DNA of 64,000 nt from Streptomyces griseochromogenes (GCF_001542625.1 NZ_CP016279.1:1736001-1800000), one strand, 5' to 3'; shown: positions 28,476 through 37,559, numbered from the stretch's first letter. Notes: generated by a model not told the origin, from the letters alone. Made by a program: numbers and translations.

Positions 28476-30245
28476 GTGTCATCCCTCTCACAGGCCGACG
28501 CGTCCGGGAGCACCCTCGCGATCGCCTCCACGACGCCCCCGCGGCGCGGCGACAAACTGACCCTCACCTGGGCGACGGACGCCCCCGACCCCAAGAACTG
28601 GATCGGCGTCTACCCCGCCGACCGGCAGCCCGCGAGCGGCAGCAGCTCGCTGGTGTGGGCGTACGTGCCCGGCACGTCCGGGCAGACCACCCTCGACACC
28701 TCCGGCCTGAGCGGCGGGCCGTACATCGTCTATCTGCTGGCCAAGGACGGCTACGGCGTCCTCGCCAAGACCGAGCCGTTCAGCTTCGAGGGCGGCGCTC
28801 CCGCCGGCGACTCCGTCGAGCTGACGACCCCCGCACCGCACGAGGGCGACAAGCTCTCCTTCCACTGGACGACGGACACACCCGACGCGAAGAACTGGAT
28901 CGGTGTGTACGACGGCGACCGGCAGCCGGGGCACGGCTCCTCCCTCGCCTGGCAGTACACCCCGGGCGGCTCCGGCGACATCACCATCGACACCTCCGGA
29001 CTCAGCGGCGGCCCGTACACCGCCTACCTGCTGGCCAAGGACGGCTACGGCATCCTCGCCAGGACCGCCCCGTTCAGCTTCGTCGTCCGCCCGGTGATCC
29101 CGCGCCCGCACGCCGTCGTGGACGCCGTCACCACCGAACCGCAGACCGCGGGCACGGACGTGACGGTGCAGCTGGGCGGCCTGTGGATCAGACCCGAGGG
29201 CAACGTCTCGGGCAGCGCGACCTTCGAGCGGGTCGGGGGCGACTCCTGGCTGTCGGTCGCCGCGGACGGCACCGTCACCGGCAAGGCCCCGCTCCTCGCA
29301 CCCCGCAGGCCCGGCCGGGTGGTGGCCGCCGTCACCGACAGCGTCGTCGGCAGCGACACCGTCACCGTCCAGGTGCCGGTGCGCACCTCCCGGGAGCGGC
29401 TGCGGCTGAAGGTGGCCACGCTGAACCTCTGGGACGCCGGGACTCATGTCGAGGGGTTCCTGGAGAAGCAGCTGCGGCTGGTGCTCACCCAGGGCCTGGA
29501 CGCCGTGGCGCTGCAGGAGTGCGGTGACAAGGGGGCCGAGAACCTCGCCGGTGCGCTCGGCTGGCATGCGCACCGGGCCGGCGGCCTCGGCATCGTGAGC
29601 CGCTACCCGCTCACCGACGTCGTCGCCCCGACCGAGGCGCTCCCGGCCGCGGCGGCGACCCTGCGCCTGCCCGGCGGCCGCACCGTACGCCTGTGGACGG
29701 CCCAGCTGGACGAGGCCGACTACGGGCCGTACGCGTTGTCGGCGGGCAAGACACCCGCGCAGGTCGAGGCGGCGGAGAAGGGGACGGTCCGCTACCGGCA
29801 GGCGCTGGCGCTGGTGGCCGCGCTGCGCCCGGAACTCGCCTCCCGCACCCCTCTCGTGCTGGCGGCCGGACTCGCCTCGCCGTCCCACCTCGACTGGACG
29901 AGCCGGACGGCGTCCGCGCACGGGGGAGTGGGCCGTCTCCGCTGGCCCGTCACCGAGGCGCTGGAGAAGGCCGGTCTCGTCGACGCCTTCCGCGAGGCCC
30001 ACCCCAGCCCGGTCAAGGAGCCCGGCATCACCTGGTCCCCCGTCAGGCCGCAGCGCGAGGGCGGCGGCGGGGCGGAGCCGCAGGACCGCATCGACCAGAT
30101 CCAGTTCGCGGGACGGATCAAGGTCCTCGAGGCGCACAGCCTGTTCACCGGCTGGCCCCGGCCGGTGCCGGACACCGCCGCCAACGGCTGGCCCTCCGAC
30201 CACGCGGCCGCCGTCGTCACCTTCTCCCTGTCCGCCCGCGGCTGA
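28476..30245 (+). CDS. Endonuclease/exonuclease/phosphatase-fold protein with two N-terminal beta-sandwich repeats
   Basis: 589 residues from GTG 28476 (GGAGAGG 10 nt before). Two tandem ~99-residue repeats (about 5-105 and 110-200) each contain KNWIGVY and SGLSGGPY..YLLAKDGYG; they resemble Fn3/PAP-like domains found on secreted phosphoesterases. A Big-type segment follows (about 205-300). The C-terminal EEP domain (about 305-585) shows VATLNLW, VALQEC, GIVSRYPL and SDHAAAVVTF, the DNase I-like metal phosphoesterase set. No signal peptide is visible at this start, which is odd for such a domain mix. The phospholipase C gene follows 29 bp later, so they are co-transcribed. Confidence 0.82.
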   Translation: MSSLSQADASGSTLAIASTTPPRRGDKLTLTWATDAPDPKNWIGVYPADRQPASGSSSLVWAYVPGTSGQTTLDTSGLSGGPYIVYLLAKDGYGVLAKTEPFSFEGGAPAGDSVELTTPAPHEGDKLSFHWTTDTPDAKNWIGVYDGDRQPGHGSSLAWQYTPGGSGDITIDTSGLSGGPYTAYLLAKDGYGILARTAPFSFVVRPVIPRPHAVVDAVTTEPQTAGTDVTVQLGGLWIRPEGNVSGSATFERVGGDSWLSVAADGTVTGKAPLLAPRRPGRVVAAVTDSVVGSDTVTVQVPVRTSRERLRLKVATLNLWDAGTHVEGFLEKQLRLVLTQGLDAVALQECGDKGAENLAGALGWHAHRAGGLGIVSRYPLTDVVAPTEALPAAAATLRLPGGRTVRLWTAQLDEADYGPYALSAGKTPAQVEAAEKGTVRYRQALALVAALRPELASRTPLVLAAGLASPSHLDWTSRTASAHGGVGRLRWPVTEALEKAGLVDAFREAHPSPVKEPGITWSPVRPQREGGGGAEPQDRIDQIQFAGRIKVLEAHSLFTGWPRPVPDTAANGWPSDHAAAVVTFSLSARG

Positions 30246-30274
30246 GCCCGAACGACCCGAAGGACCTTCCTGTC

Positions 30275-32227
30275 ATGACCGAGATCAGCCGCCGCACCTT
30301 CATCGGCACCACCGCGGCCGGAGCCGCCATAGCCGCCGGACTCCCCGGCACGGCGGAGGCCGTCGGGGGCGGCGCCCGCCACGGCAGCATCGCCGACGTC
30401 AAGCACGTCGTCATCCTGATGCAGGAGAACCGCAGCTTCGACCACTACTTCGGCACCCTGAGCGGTGTACGCGGCTTCGGCGACCGCCAGGCCTCCGTCC
30501 TCGCCGCCGGCGACTCCGTGTTCCGCCAGCCCGCCCGGGGCCGCAAGGAGGGCTACCTGATGCCCTTCCGCATGGACACCACGAAGTACAACGCGCAGAA
30601 CGCGGGCGGCCTCGCGCACGACTGGGACAGCGGCCACAGCGCCGTCAACAACGGCGCCATGGACAAGTGGGTCTCCGCCAAGGGCGAGCGGACCATGGGC
30701 TACTTCACCCGGGACGACATCCCCTACCAGTACGCCCTGGCCGACGCCTTCACCCTCTGCGACGGCTACTTCTGCTCGCTGAACGGCCCCACCGACCCCA
30801 ACCGCCTCTACCTGTGGACCGGCACCGCGGGCCCCGGCGTCGACGGCACCACCGGCCCGTGGACCGACAACACGCCCGTCACGAACAACCCGGTGGCCGA
30901 CTGGACGACGTACGCCGAGCGCCTGGAGAAGGCCGGCATCACCTGGCGCGTCTACCACAACCCCGACGGCTCGGACGACCGGAACGGCGACTACGACGAC
31001 AACGCGCTGTCGTACTTCAAGCAGTTCCACGAGTTCCCCAAGGACGACCCGCGCTACGTCAACGCCATGACGAAGTGGGACCTCACGGCGTTCGACCAGC
31101 ACTGCAAGGACGGCACCCTGCCCACGGTCTCCTGGCTGGTGGCGCCCTACCTGTTCTGCGAGCACCCGAACGCCAGCCCCGACTACGGCGCCCACTGGGT
31201 CGACACCGCGCTGCGGTCGCTGTTCTCCAACCCCGACGTGTGGAAGCACACCGTCTTCCTGCTCATGTACGACGAGAACGACGGCTACTTCGACCACGTC
31301 ATCCCGCCGTTCCCGGAGCCGGGCACCAAGGACGAGTTCGCGAACGGCAAGCCGATCGGCCTCGGCAGCCGGGTGCCGCTGTGGGTCGTCTCGCCCTGGT
31401 CGCGCGGCGGCTGGGTCAACTCCCAGGTCTTCGACCACACCTCGGTGCTGCGCTTCCTGGAGCGCGTGACCGGCGTGCAGGAGCCCAACATCTCCGACTG
31501 GCGGCGCACCGTCTGCGGCGACCTCACCAGCTGCTTCGACTTCACCAAGCCCGACTACAGCATCCCCTCGCTGCCCGACACGGTCGCCCTGATGGCCAAG
31601 GCCGACGCCGGCAGCTCCCTGCCGGGGGTCAAGGTGCCGGACCAGCAGTCCATGCCGGCACAGGAGGAGGGACATCGGCCGCACCGCGCACTGCCGTACC
31701 GGCCGTGGGCCGACGTGAAGGCCGACCGGGTCACCGGCAAGGTCACCTGCACCCTCACCAACGACGGCGGCGTCGGCTACCACTTCACCGTGCTGCCCAA
31801 CGTCGCCCTGCCGTTCACCGGCACACCGTTCACCGTCCCGGCGCGCTCGTCCCGCACCTACGTGTGGGACGCCGCCGACACCGACGGCCGCTACGACTTC
31901 TCCGTGTACGGCGCCGACGGGTTCGTCCGCCGCTTCTCCGGGACGCTCGTCCGCGAGGGCCAGGACGATGTGGCGGTGCCGTCGGTGACGGCGGCCCCGC
32001 GCGGCACGTCCGTGGAACTGGAACTGCGCAACTCCGGCGGCACCGAGGTGGCCTTCACCCTCACGCCGAACGACTTCTCGGGCAAGGAACGCACCGTGTG
32101 GGTCGGGGCCGGTGACCGCACACGGCTGACGTGGCCCACCGACGAGGGGCGCTACGACGTCACGGTCACCGCGGGGACCGGCACCCGGTTCGCCCAGCGG
32201 TACGCGGGGACCGTGCACGCGGGCTGA
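30275..32227 (+). CDS. Phosphocholine-specific phospholipase C, Tat-exported
   Basis: 650 residues from ATG 30275. Twin-arginine signal SRRTFIGTTAAGAAIAAG (about 5-30). The AcpA/PLC-type phosphoesterase domain begins VILMQENRSFDHYFG (about 45-60), with later metal-site motifs SLNGPTDPN, LMYDENDGYFDHV and SRVPLWVVSPWSRGG. Two C-terminal DUF756-type beta domains (about 470-560 and 565-650) complete the bacterial PC-PLC layout. Hydrolyses phosphatidylcholine/sphingomyelin-type lipids outside the cell to release phosphocholine. Closed by a strong terminator. Confidence 0.92.
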   Translation: MTEISRRTFIGTTAAGAAIAAGLPGTAEAVGGGARHGSIADVKHVVILMQENRSFDHYFGTLSGVRGFGDRQASVLAAGDSVFRQPARGRKEGYLMPFRMDTTKYNAQNAGGLAHDWDSGHSAVNNGAMDKWVSAKGERTMGYFTRDDIPYQYALADAFTLCDGYFCSLNGPTDPNRLYLWTGTAGPGVDGTTGPWTDNTPVTNNPVADWTTYAERLEKAGITWRVYHNPDGSDDRNGDYDDNALSYFKQFHEFPKDDPRYVNAMTKWDLTAFDQHCKDGTLPTVSWLVAPYLFCEHPNASPDYGAHWVDTALRSLFSNPDVWKHTVFLLMYDENDGYFDHVIPPFPEPGTKDEFANGKPIGLGSRVPLWVVSPWSRGGWVNSQVFDHTSVLRFLERVTGVQEPNISDWRRTVCGDLTSCFDFTKPDYSIPSLPDTVALMAKADAGSSLPGVKVPDQQSMPAQEEGHRPHRALPYRPWADVKADRVTGKVTCTLTNDGGVGYHFTVLPNVALPFTGTPFTVPARSSRTYVWDAADTDGRYDFSVYGADGFVRRFSGTLVREGQDDVAVPSVTAAPRGTSVELELRNSGGTEVAFTLTPNDFSGKERTVWVGAGDRTRLTWPTDEGRYDVTVTAGTGTRFAQRYAGTVHAG

Positions 32228-32234
32228 TCCGGCT

Positions 32235-32273
32235 CCGGGTGGGACCGGCGACACCCCGCACGGTCCCACCCGG
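32235..32273 (+). terminator. Terminator after phospholipase C
   Basis: A perfect 12-bp stem, CCGGGTGGGACC (32235-32246) with GGTCCCACCCGG (32262-32273), 15-nt loop, starting eight bp after the stop codon. Confidence 0.87.
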
Positions 32274-32336
32274 CATGCCATGCCCCCGCCCTGCCTCGTC
32301 GATAGCATTGCGGGGACGGCGAGTTGGGGGGAGCCC

Positions 32337-34736
32337 GTGGTGGAACCGTTGATGGGCATGGCGGTCTCGGCCGTCGGCACGGTCGTCTCCAGTGCCCTCT
32401 CCGGAGCGGGCGGCGAGGCGGGCAGACGGATTTCCGAGAGGCTTTACGATCTGCTCGGCCGCAACCGTGCCGGAGACGGAACGGATGAGCCCGGCCGGCC
32501 CTCCCTGCCGGTCACCGAGCCCGAGCGGACGGCGGCCGCCGCACGGCTGCTGGAACTCGCCCGCAGCTCCCCGGAGTCGGCCCGCGAGGTGACGGAGTGG
32601 GTCCGTGAGGCCTCGCGGCTCGCGCCGCGCACGGTACCCGCCGTGGCACCCGGTGCCTCGCGTCCGCGGATGCTGCCGCCGACGACCACGCTCTTCACCG
32701 ACCGCGCGGACGTGCTCGCGTGGATCACGGGGCTGCTGGAGGAGGGCCGTACACCGGGTGCTCCGACGATCGCCGTTCTCACCGGGCCGGGTGGCATGGG
32801 CAAGACCGCCGCGGCTGTCCATTGCGCGACCGAGCTGCGGGAGCGGTTCCCCGACGGTGCCCTGTTCGCGGACCTGGGCGGCGCGTCGGCCGCCACGGCG
32901 CTGCCGTCTTCCGATGTGCTCGCGCGGTTCCTGGAACGGCTCGGGGTTCCGCCCGCCATGGTGCCGGGCGACGAGGCGCGGCAGCGGGATCTGTACCTGG
33001 ACTGCATGTCCGAGCGGCGCATGATCGTCGTACTGGACAACGCTCGTGACGACACCCAGGTCATCCCGCTGCTCCCGGCCTCGCCGGAGTGTCTCGTCCT
33101 GGTGACGAGCCGGCATCGGCCGGCCCGCCTCGTGGGCCGTCACGGTGCTCGGCCGTTCCCCCTGGGACCGCTGTCCACCGAGGATTCCGTCCGTCTGATC
33201 AGACGGGTCGCCGGCAGTGACCGCCCGCCCGCTCCGGACGCGGTCGTGCAGGCCGTGGCGGAAGGCACGGGCGGGATTCCCCTCGCGGTGTGCACCACGG
33301 GCGCCGGCCTGGCCGTCCGGGAACACCTGACGTGGGAGCGTGTCGCGCGGCAGCTGTCCGACCGGATCCACGGCCGGGACCAGGGAGGTGCCGTCATGGA
33401 AGAACAGAACCCCGACGCCCCGGACGATCCCGTCCGTCTCGTCCAGAACGTCTCCTACGGCGAACTGGCCCCCGACTGTGCCGCGTTCTACCGCGCGATC
33501 GCGGTGTGGCCCTGGCCGACCGTGACCGTCCTGTGCGCCGCCCATGCCGCCGGGGTCGGCGAGGACGAGGCCCGTGCGCTGCTGGAGCGGTTGGCCCGGG
33601 TGCATCTGCTGGAGGAGGTCGACCAGGAGCGCTACCGGTTCCACGACCTGACCCGGGCGCACGCCCGCGAGCTCGCGGCCGCCGAGGACGGCCATGGCCG
33701 TATGGCGGCCGCGATCCGCCGGGTGGCGGTCGCGCAGCTGCGCTTCGCGGCGGGCAGGGACTTCAGGGTCATGCCGCTGCGGTGGCGGCTCGGCCCCGCC
33801 TATCAGGGACTCGCCCTCCCGGAGGGGCGCGACCGCGCGGACGGCAGGCACGCGCTGGTCGACCTGCGCGATGAGCGGGAGAACCTCGCGGCCGTCGTCC
33901 GGGCCGCGGCGCACCACGGCTTCGACGACCTCGTCTGGCAGCTGTGCGAGGCCCTGTGGAGCCTGCATCTGATGCTCGGCTTCCACGCCCAGTGGATCGA
34001 CACACATCTGCTCGGAGTCGAAGCCGCCCGGCGCAGCGCGGCGGAGTTCGGTGACCGGCGCGCCGAGGGCCGCATGTGGACACAACTGGCCTTCGGCTAC
34101 ATGGGAGCCGAGCAGGTGGACAAGGCCGCTGACGCCCTCCGGCAGGCGAGGGAAGCGGACCGGGCCTGCGGCCACCACCGTGGGGAGGCCACCGCGGTCG
34201 AGGCGCTGGGGCTACTCCGCCTCAAGCAGTGGGAGTTCGTGGCGGCGCAGCGGTGTTTCGAGGAGGCACAGGAGATCCTGTGCCGGATCGGACCGGGTGA
34301 GGACGGACGGGCGGACGTGCCGCGTGCCACCGCCCTGTTGGAACACCACATCGGCCGCGCCCGGACCAGGCAGGGGCACTTCGCCGATGCCGTCGCCCGG
34401 TTGAACGACGCCCTCGCACAGTTCCGTCGCCTGCCCGGCGGCGACCCCTACAACGCGGGCCGTGTCTACATGAGTCTGGGCGACGCACACCTGGGTGCGT
34501 CGGACGCGGAGCTCGCGCGCGTGTGCCTGGACGAGGCCGTGAAGACCATGACCGAGGCGGGCGCGGGGCTGCAACTCGCCGACGCCCTCGAAGCGAGGGC
34601 CGAGTGCCACCGCCGCTCGGGCCGCCGTGCGGAGGAGGCGGAGGATCTCCGCGCCGCCGCCGCGTGCTACGAGGAGAACGGCGGCCGGCTCGGCCTCGAA
34701 CGGGTGCGGGCGCGACTGGCCGAGCTGGAGGCGTGA
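32337..34736 (+). CDS. STAND-family NTPase with TPR tail, no recognisable effector domain
   Basis: 799 residues from GTG 32337 behind GGGGGGAG. N-terminal ~25 residues are hydrophobic (MGMAVSAVGTVVSSALSGAG). An NB-ARC-type ATPase follows: Walker A TGPGGMGKTA (about 149-158), Walker B MIVVLDNARD (about 229), LVTSRH sensor, GGIPLAV (GLPL-like) and FHDLTR (MHD-like, about 440). TPR repeats fill about 470-795. Streptomyces AfsR-type regulators add a SARP DNA-binding domain at the N-terminus; none is present here. It may be a signalling scaffold or a defence-type STAND sensor. Convergent with, and three bp from, the next gene. Confidence 0.82.
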   Translation: MVEPLMGMAVSAVGTVVSSALSGAGGEAGRRISERLYDLLGRNRAGDGTDEPGRPSLPVTEPERTAAAARLLELARSSPESAREVTEWVREASRLAPRTVPAVAPGASRPRMLPPTTTLFTDRADVLAWITGLLEEGRTPGAPTIAVLTGPGGMGKTAAAVHCATELRERFPDGALFADLGGASAATALPSSDVLARFLERLGVPPAMVPGDEARQRDLYLDCMSERRMIVVLDNARDDTQVIPLLPASPECLVLVTSRHRPARLVGRHGARPFPLGPLSTEDSVRLIRRVAGSDRPPAPDAVVQAVAEGTGGIPLAVCTTGAGLAVREHLTWERVARQLSDRIHGRDQGGAVMEEQNPDAPDDPVRLVQNVSYGELAPDCAAFYRAIAVWPWPTVTVLCAAHAAGVGEDEARALLERLARVHLLEEVDQERYRFHDLTRAHARELAAAEDGHGRMAAAIRRVAVAQLRFAAGRDFRVMPLRWRLGPAYQGLALPEGRDRADGRHALVDLRDERENLAAVVRAAAHHGFDDLVWQLCEALWSLHLMLGFHAQWIDTHLLGVEAARRSAAEFGDRRAEGRMWTQLAFGYMGAEQVDKAADALRQAREADRACGHHRGEATAVEALGLLRLKQWEFVAAQRCFEEAQEILCRIGPGEDGRADVPRATALLEHHIGRARTRQGHFADAVARLNDALAQFRRLPGGDPYNAGRVYMSLGDAHLGASDAELARVCLDEAVKTMTEAGAGLQLADALEARAECHRRSGRRAEEAEDLRAAAACYEENGGRLGLERVRARLAELEA

Positions 34737-34739
34737 GGC

Positions 34740-36536
34740 TCAGGGGGCGAGCGGCTCGACGGCTACGCGGTGCGCCGTGGCACCCGTGCGTACGGTGATG
34801 CCGGGGACGGCCCCGGCCAGGGACCTGCCGTCGGCGAGCCAGGCGTGGAGCGCGGAGGCGTAGGCGGCGGGATCGCACAGGTCCGGCCGCCCGTCGGGGG
34901 CCGTCGCCGCGGACAGCCGTACGAGGTCTCCCTCGCGGGTGCGTACGACACAGCGGTCCGGCCCGTCGACATAGGCGACCAGACCGCAGTACGGGTAGCG
35001 GTCGAGCGCCTCCACCGTCCAGGCGGCCGGCGGGCCGAGCCGTGGGTCGTCCGCGGCCGCGTACCGTACGACGACGTCGGCGATGCGCAGCCGACCGGCC
35101 TCCCGTGTCTCCTCGTCGACCAGCGTGTGCGCGGAGTCGATCCGCACCCCAGGGTCGTCCGCGGGGTCGGGCTCGTCACCCGGGACCGCGTACCGGACGA
35201 CGCGGACCTCCGGCGGATCCGAGCCGACGGCGCCGGTGAGGACGCGGACCGGGGCGGTGCGACGGGCGGGCAGGTGGGGCGGAAGCGGCAGCGGGTCGAG
35301 CAGCGCGGGCTGTCCTGCGGGTTCGGCGATGCCCATGAGGCCGTAGAACAGGCGGCGCAGGAGAACTGCCGACTCTCCCGGTGACGAGCTGGTCTGCTCC
35401 GCGAGCTCCTTGTACCGGCCGGGGTCGTGAGCTGCCATGACCCGGTCGATCTGGGCGCGGAGGCCGCCCCGGCCGACGAGCCGGGGAGCGGTACGGCCGA
35501 GGGCGGCGACCGGCGAGAGCGGGTCGAGGTCCTGCTCGGGGAAGGCTCCGAGGAGGACGGGGGTGCCGATCGACGCCGCGTAGTACGTGACGCTCGAATG
35601 ATCCCCGAGGACGCAGTCGGCCGCGATCAGGGCCTGTCTCCACCCGTCGAGGGGAGGGATCGCGTCGAGGCCGGCCCGTCGCGCGTTGTCCAGCCAGGCG
35701 CGGACCTGCCCCGGCCCATGGCCGTACCAGATGTTCGGATGCAGGACCGCGACGGTCCGGTACTCGTCGGCCGGAAGCTCGGCCGAGAGGCGGGACAGCA
35801 GCCAGGGCAGCAGGTCGTCCCCGTCCGGCTCCCCGGCTCCGCCGAAGAGGGAACGCGGTGCCCAGGTGGAGCTGACGACGATCAGCCGCTGGCCGGGCGT
35901 CACACCCAACGCGCGGCGGAAGAGGGCGCGTTGGGGGAGGGCGGCGAGGATGCGGTCGTAGCACGGGTCCCCCGCGAGGACCGCGGTGGGCGCCGCCTCC
36001 GGGCAGGCCGAGCGCAGTCTCTCCTCCTGCTCGGGGTGGGAGAGGACGGTGGCGGTGGCGAGGGGACGCCCGTCGTCCAGGAGCCAGTCCGGCGACAGGC
36101 CGAAGACGGGCGCGGGCGACGGGTGTCCGGTGTCCGGTGTCCGGTGTCCGGTGTCCGGTGTGGCCAGCCTTTTATTGTATCCAGCCCCGTGGGACAGGAT
36201 CACCAACTCCGCCTGGACCGAGGCGAGTTCACCGCCGTAGCTGGCCGACACCGCCAGATCGAACGCCGTGTCCTTGGCCTGCTCCCAGGGGAGGACCGGC
36301 AGCCCCGCCCGCGCCAGCAGCTCGGGCACACCGGCCAGGAACGGGGACGAACCGGTGCAGGTGGCGAACATCTGCACGCGAAGGTCGCCGGAGAACAGCG
36401 GGAGTACGTCCAGCAGACGCGTCGCTGACGTCACGTTGTGCACGATGAACAGGACACGGCGACAGCCCACGCGCGTGATCCAACGCTCCGCGTCCTCCCC
36501 CACCGGCACGCGCACCCGTGCTACCCCACCCGTCAC
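34740..36536 (-). CDS. CDP-glycerol glycerophosphotransferase-like (GT-B) protein with an in-frame 7-bp repeat
   Basis: 598 residues, GTG 36536. Motifs LSHGAGYNK (about 115-123) and LGDHSSVTYYAASIGTPVLLG (about 310-330) resemble the donor-binding region of CDP-glycerol glycerophosphotransferases/GT-B enzymes of wall polymer synthesis; the C-terminal ~200 residues are not recognised. The nucleotides just after GYNKRLA are a heptanucleotide tandem repeat giving TPDTGH twice; see the repeat entry. The ribosome binding site (TGAGG) overlaps the stop codon of the sdaA relic, so this gene was probably once directly behind sdaA. Function unproven. Confidence 0.65.
   Translation of the reverse strand: MTGGVARVRVPVGEDAERWITRVGCRRVLFIVHNVTSATRLLDVLPLFSGDLRVQMFATCTGSSPFLAGVPELLARAGLPVLPWEQAKDTAFDLAVSASYGGELASVQAELVILSHGAGYNKRLATPDTGHRTPDTGHPSPAPVFGLSPDWLLDDGRPLATATVLSHPEQEERLRSACPEAAPTAVLAGDPCYDRILAALPQRALFRRALGVTPGQRLIVVSSTWAPRSLFGGAGEPDGDDLLPWLLSRLSAELPADEYRTVAVLHPNIWYGHGPGQVRAWLDNARRAGLDAIPPLDGWRQALIAADCVLGDHSSVTYYAASIGTPVLLGAFPEQDLDPLSPVAALGRTAPRLVGRGGLRAQIDRVMAAHDPGRYKELAEQTSSSPGESAVLLRRLFYGLMGIAEPAGQPALLDPLPLPPHLPARRTAPVRVLTGAVGSDPPEVRVVRYAVPGDEPDPADDPGVRIDSAHTLVDEETREAGRLRIADVVVRYAAADDPRLGPPAAWTVEALDRYPYCGLVAYVDGPDRCVVRTREGDLVRLSAATAPDGRPDLCDPAAYASALHAWLADGRSLAGAVPGITVRTGATAHRVAVEPLAP
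36123..36161. repeat. Heptanucleotide tandem repeat (GTGTCCG)5.6 inside a coding sequence
   Basis: Five complete copies of GTGTCCG (36123-36157) plus GTGT. The unit is not a multiple of three, so gain or loss of one copy shifts the reading frame of the 34740-36536 gene after about codon 135. Confidence 0.9.
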
Positions 36537-36546
36537 GCGGTTTACC

Positions 36547-36621
36547 TCAGCACTCGATGATGTTCACCGCAAGCCCGCCCCGGGCCGTCTCCTTGTACTT
36601 CACGGATATGTCGGCGGCTCT
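36547..36621 (-). pseudogene. sdaA: 3' relic of sdaA (L-serine dehydratase), last ~24 codons
   Basis: The minus strand reads ADISVKYKETARGGLAVN followed by IIEC and a TGA at 36547. This is the highly conserved C-terminus of bacterial L-serine dehydratases (KYKET-RGGLAVN--EC). The frame is closed by a TGA about 25 codons upstream and no other part of SdaA (Fe-S Cys motifs, alpha/beta domains) can be found nearby. A short VNAMIKS just upstream in another frame may be a frameshifted continuation. It marks the left edge of the biosynthetic cluster. Confidence 0.75.
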
Positions 36622-37079
36622 TGATCATGGCGTTGACCTGGTGTTTTGGCATGGCAAAAGCGGCTCGGGAGGCGCCGGGGACTTTTCGGGGACTTCTTGC
36701 GAACGCTTACCTACAAGGTATCCGGCGGCGCTCGACATCCGTTGTGCAGGGCGGAACCAAGAACGGTGTTGATGTCCGGGTGAACATTCGCCCGAGGTTG
36801 GGAACGGCCAACTGAAGCCTCCGGCTGTATCAGCGGAGCCAGGGCGGCACCATTGGCGCCCTGATGCCAACTTGAAGCCACTGCAACTAACATGCAATAG
36901 ATGCTGCCATGGAGCCCCCGCAGACGAGAGGGGCCGACGCGTCAGTACGCGCGGCCCGGCTGTACGCCGCAACATCCGCTCCGACTGCCAGGGGGGCTGC
37001 TTAGCCAGGTCGTCTCGTGGCGGGCGGATCGGTTCAGGGTGGCCGCTTATCCGATACCGCGTGTGAGCAAGCCGGATGG
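36622..37079. other. Gene-free boundary stretch between the sdaA relic and the cluster
   Basis: 458 bp. Frames here are short, without ribosome binding sites or domains; base composition is lower in GC than flanking genes. It contains the promoter of the MerR gene. I see no tRNA, integrase remnant, transposase or terminal inverted repeat that would explain how sdaA was truncated. Confidence 0.5.
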
Positions 37080-37505
37080 ATGATGTTGACCATGCACACG
37101 GACGCGAATCTTCTGCCCATCGGTGAGGTCGCTGCGCGGTTGGGTCTGGCCACCTCCACCCTTCGCTACTGGGAGGAACGAGGGGTCCTTCAGCCGACGG
37201 CACGACAGTCGGGGCGGCGGCTCTACGGTCCCGAGCAGCTCCGCCGGATCGCGCTCATCCAGATCTGGCAGGAGAGCGGGATGATGAGTCTGGACGAGAT
37301 CGCGATCGTGCTGGCCGGCCGAACCGAGACCGGTCACTGGCGGGACACCATACGGGGCCGCATGGCTGCCATAGACGAGCAGATCGACCGCCTCACCCAG
37401 GCGAAGGCCTACCTTGCCCACTACCTCAGCTGTCCCCGTGACCATCCTGCGGATGACTGCCCGATGGTGAGCGAAGAGGTCGATGCCCACATCCGCCCTG
37501 TCTGA
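37080..37505 (+). CDS. MerR-family transcriptional regulator of the cluster
   Basis: About 141 residues; ATGs at 37080, 37083 and 37092 are all possible. Winged-helix MerR domain LPIGEVAARLGLATSTLRYWEERG (about 10-33), then SGRRLYGPEQLRRI, a dimerisation coiled coil (about 80-115) and a C-terminal CPRDHPADDCP with two Cys. The CxxCxC Fe-S arrangement of true SoxR is missing, so if it senses redox or a ligand it does so differently. Its likely targets are the two TTGACT-N19-CA(C/A)GCT promoters in front of the next two genes. Confidence 0.87.
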   Translation: MMLTMHTDANLLPIGEVAARLGLATSTLRYWEERGVLQPTARQSGRRLYGPEQLRRIALIQIWQESGMMSLDEIAIVLAGRTETGHWRDTIRGRMAAIDEQIDRLTQAKAYLAHYLSCPRDHPADDCPMVSEEVDAHIRPV

Positions 37506-37559
37506 CCCAGCCGGAGGCCGTCCTGCCGTGAGCTCGTGACTCATACCGTTTCGTCTCCA

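Noticed and set aside
36123..36161. Short repeat considered as a CRISPR array
   Set aside because: The unit is 7 bp with no spacers and no cas genes nearby.
36540..37080. tRNA or integrase site at the cluster edge
   Set aside because: No tRNA cloverleaf, integrase fragment or att-like direct repeat could be recognised.
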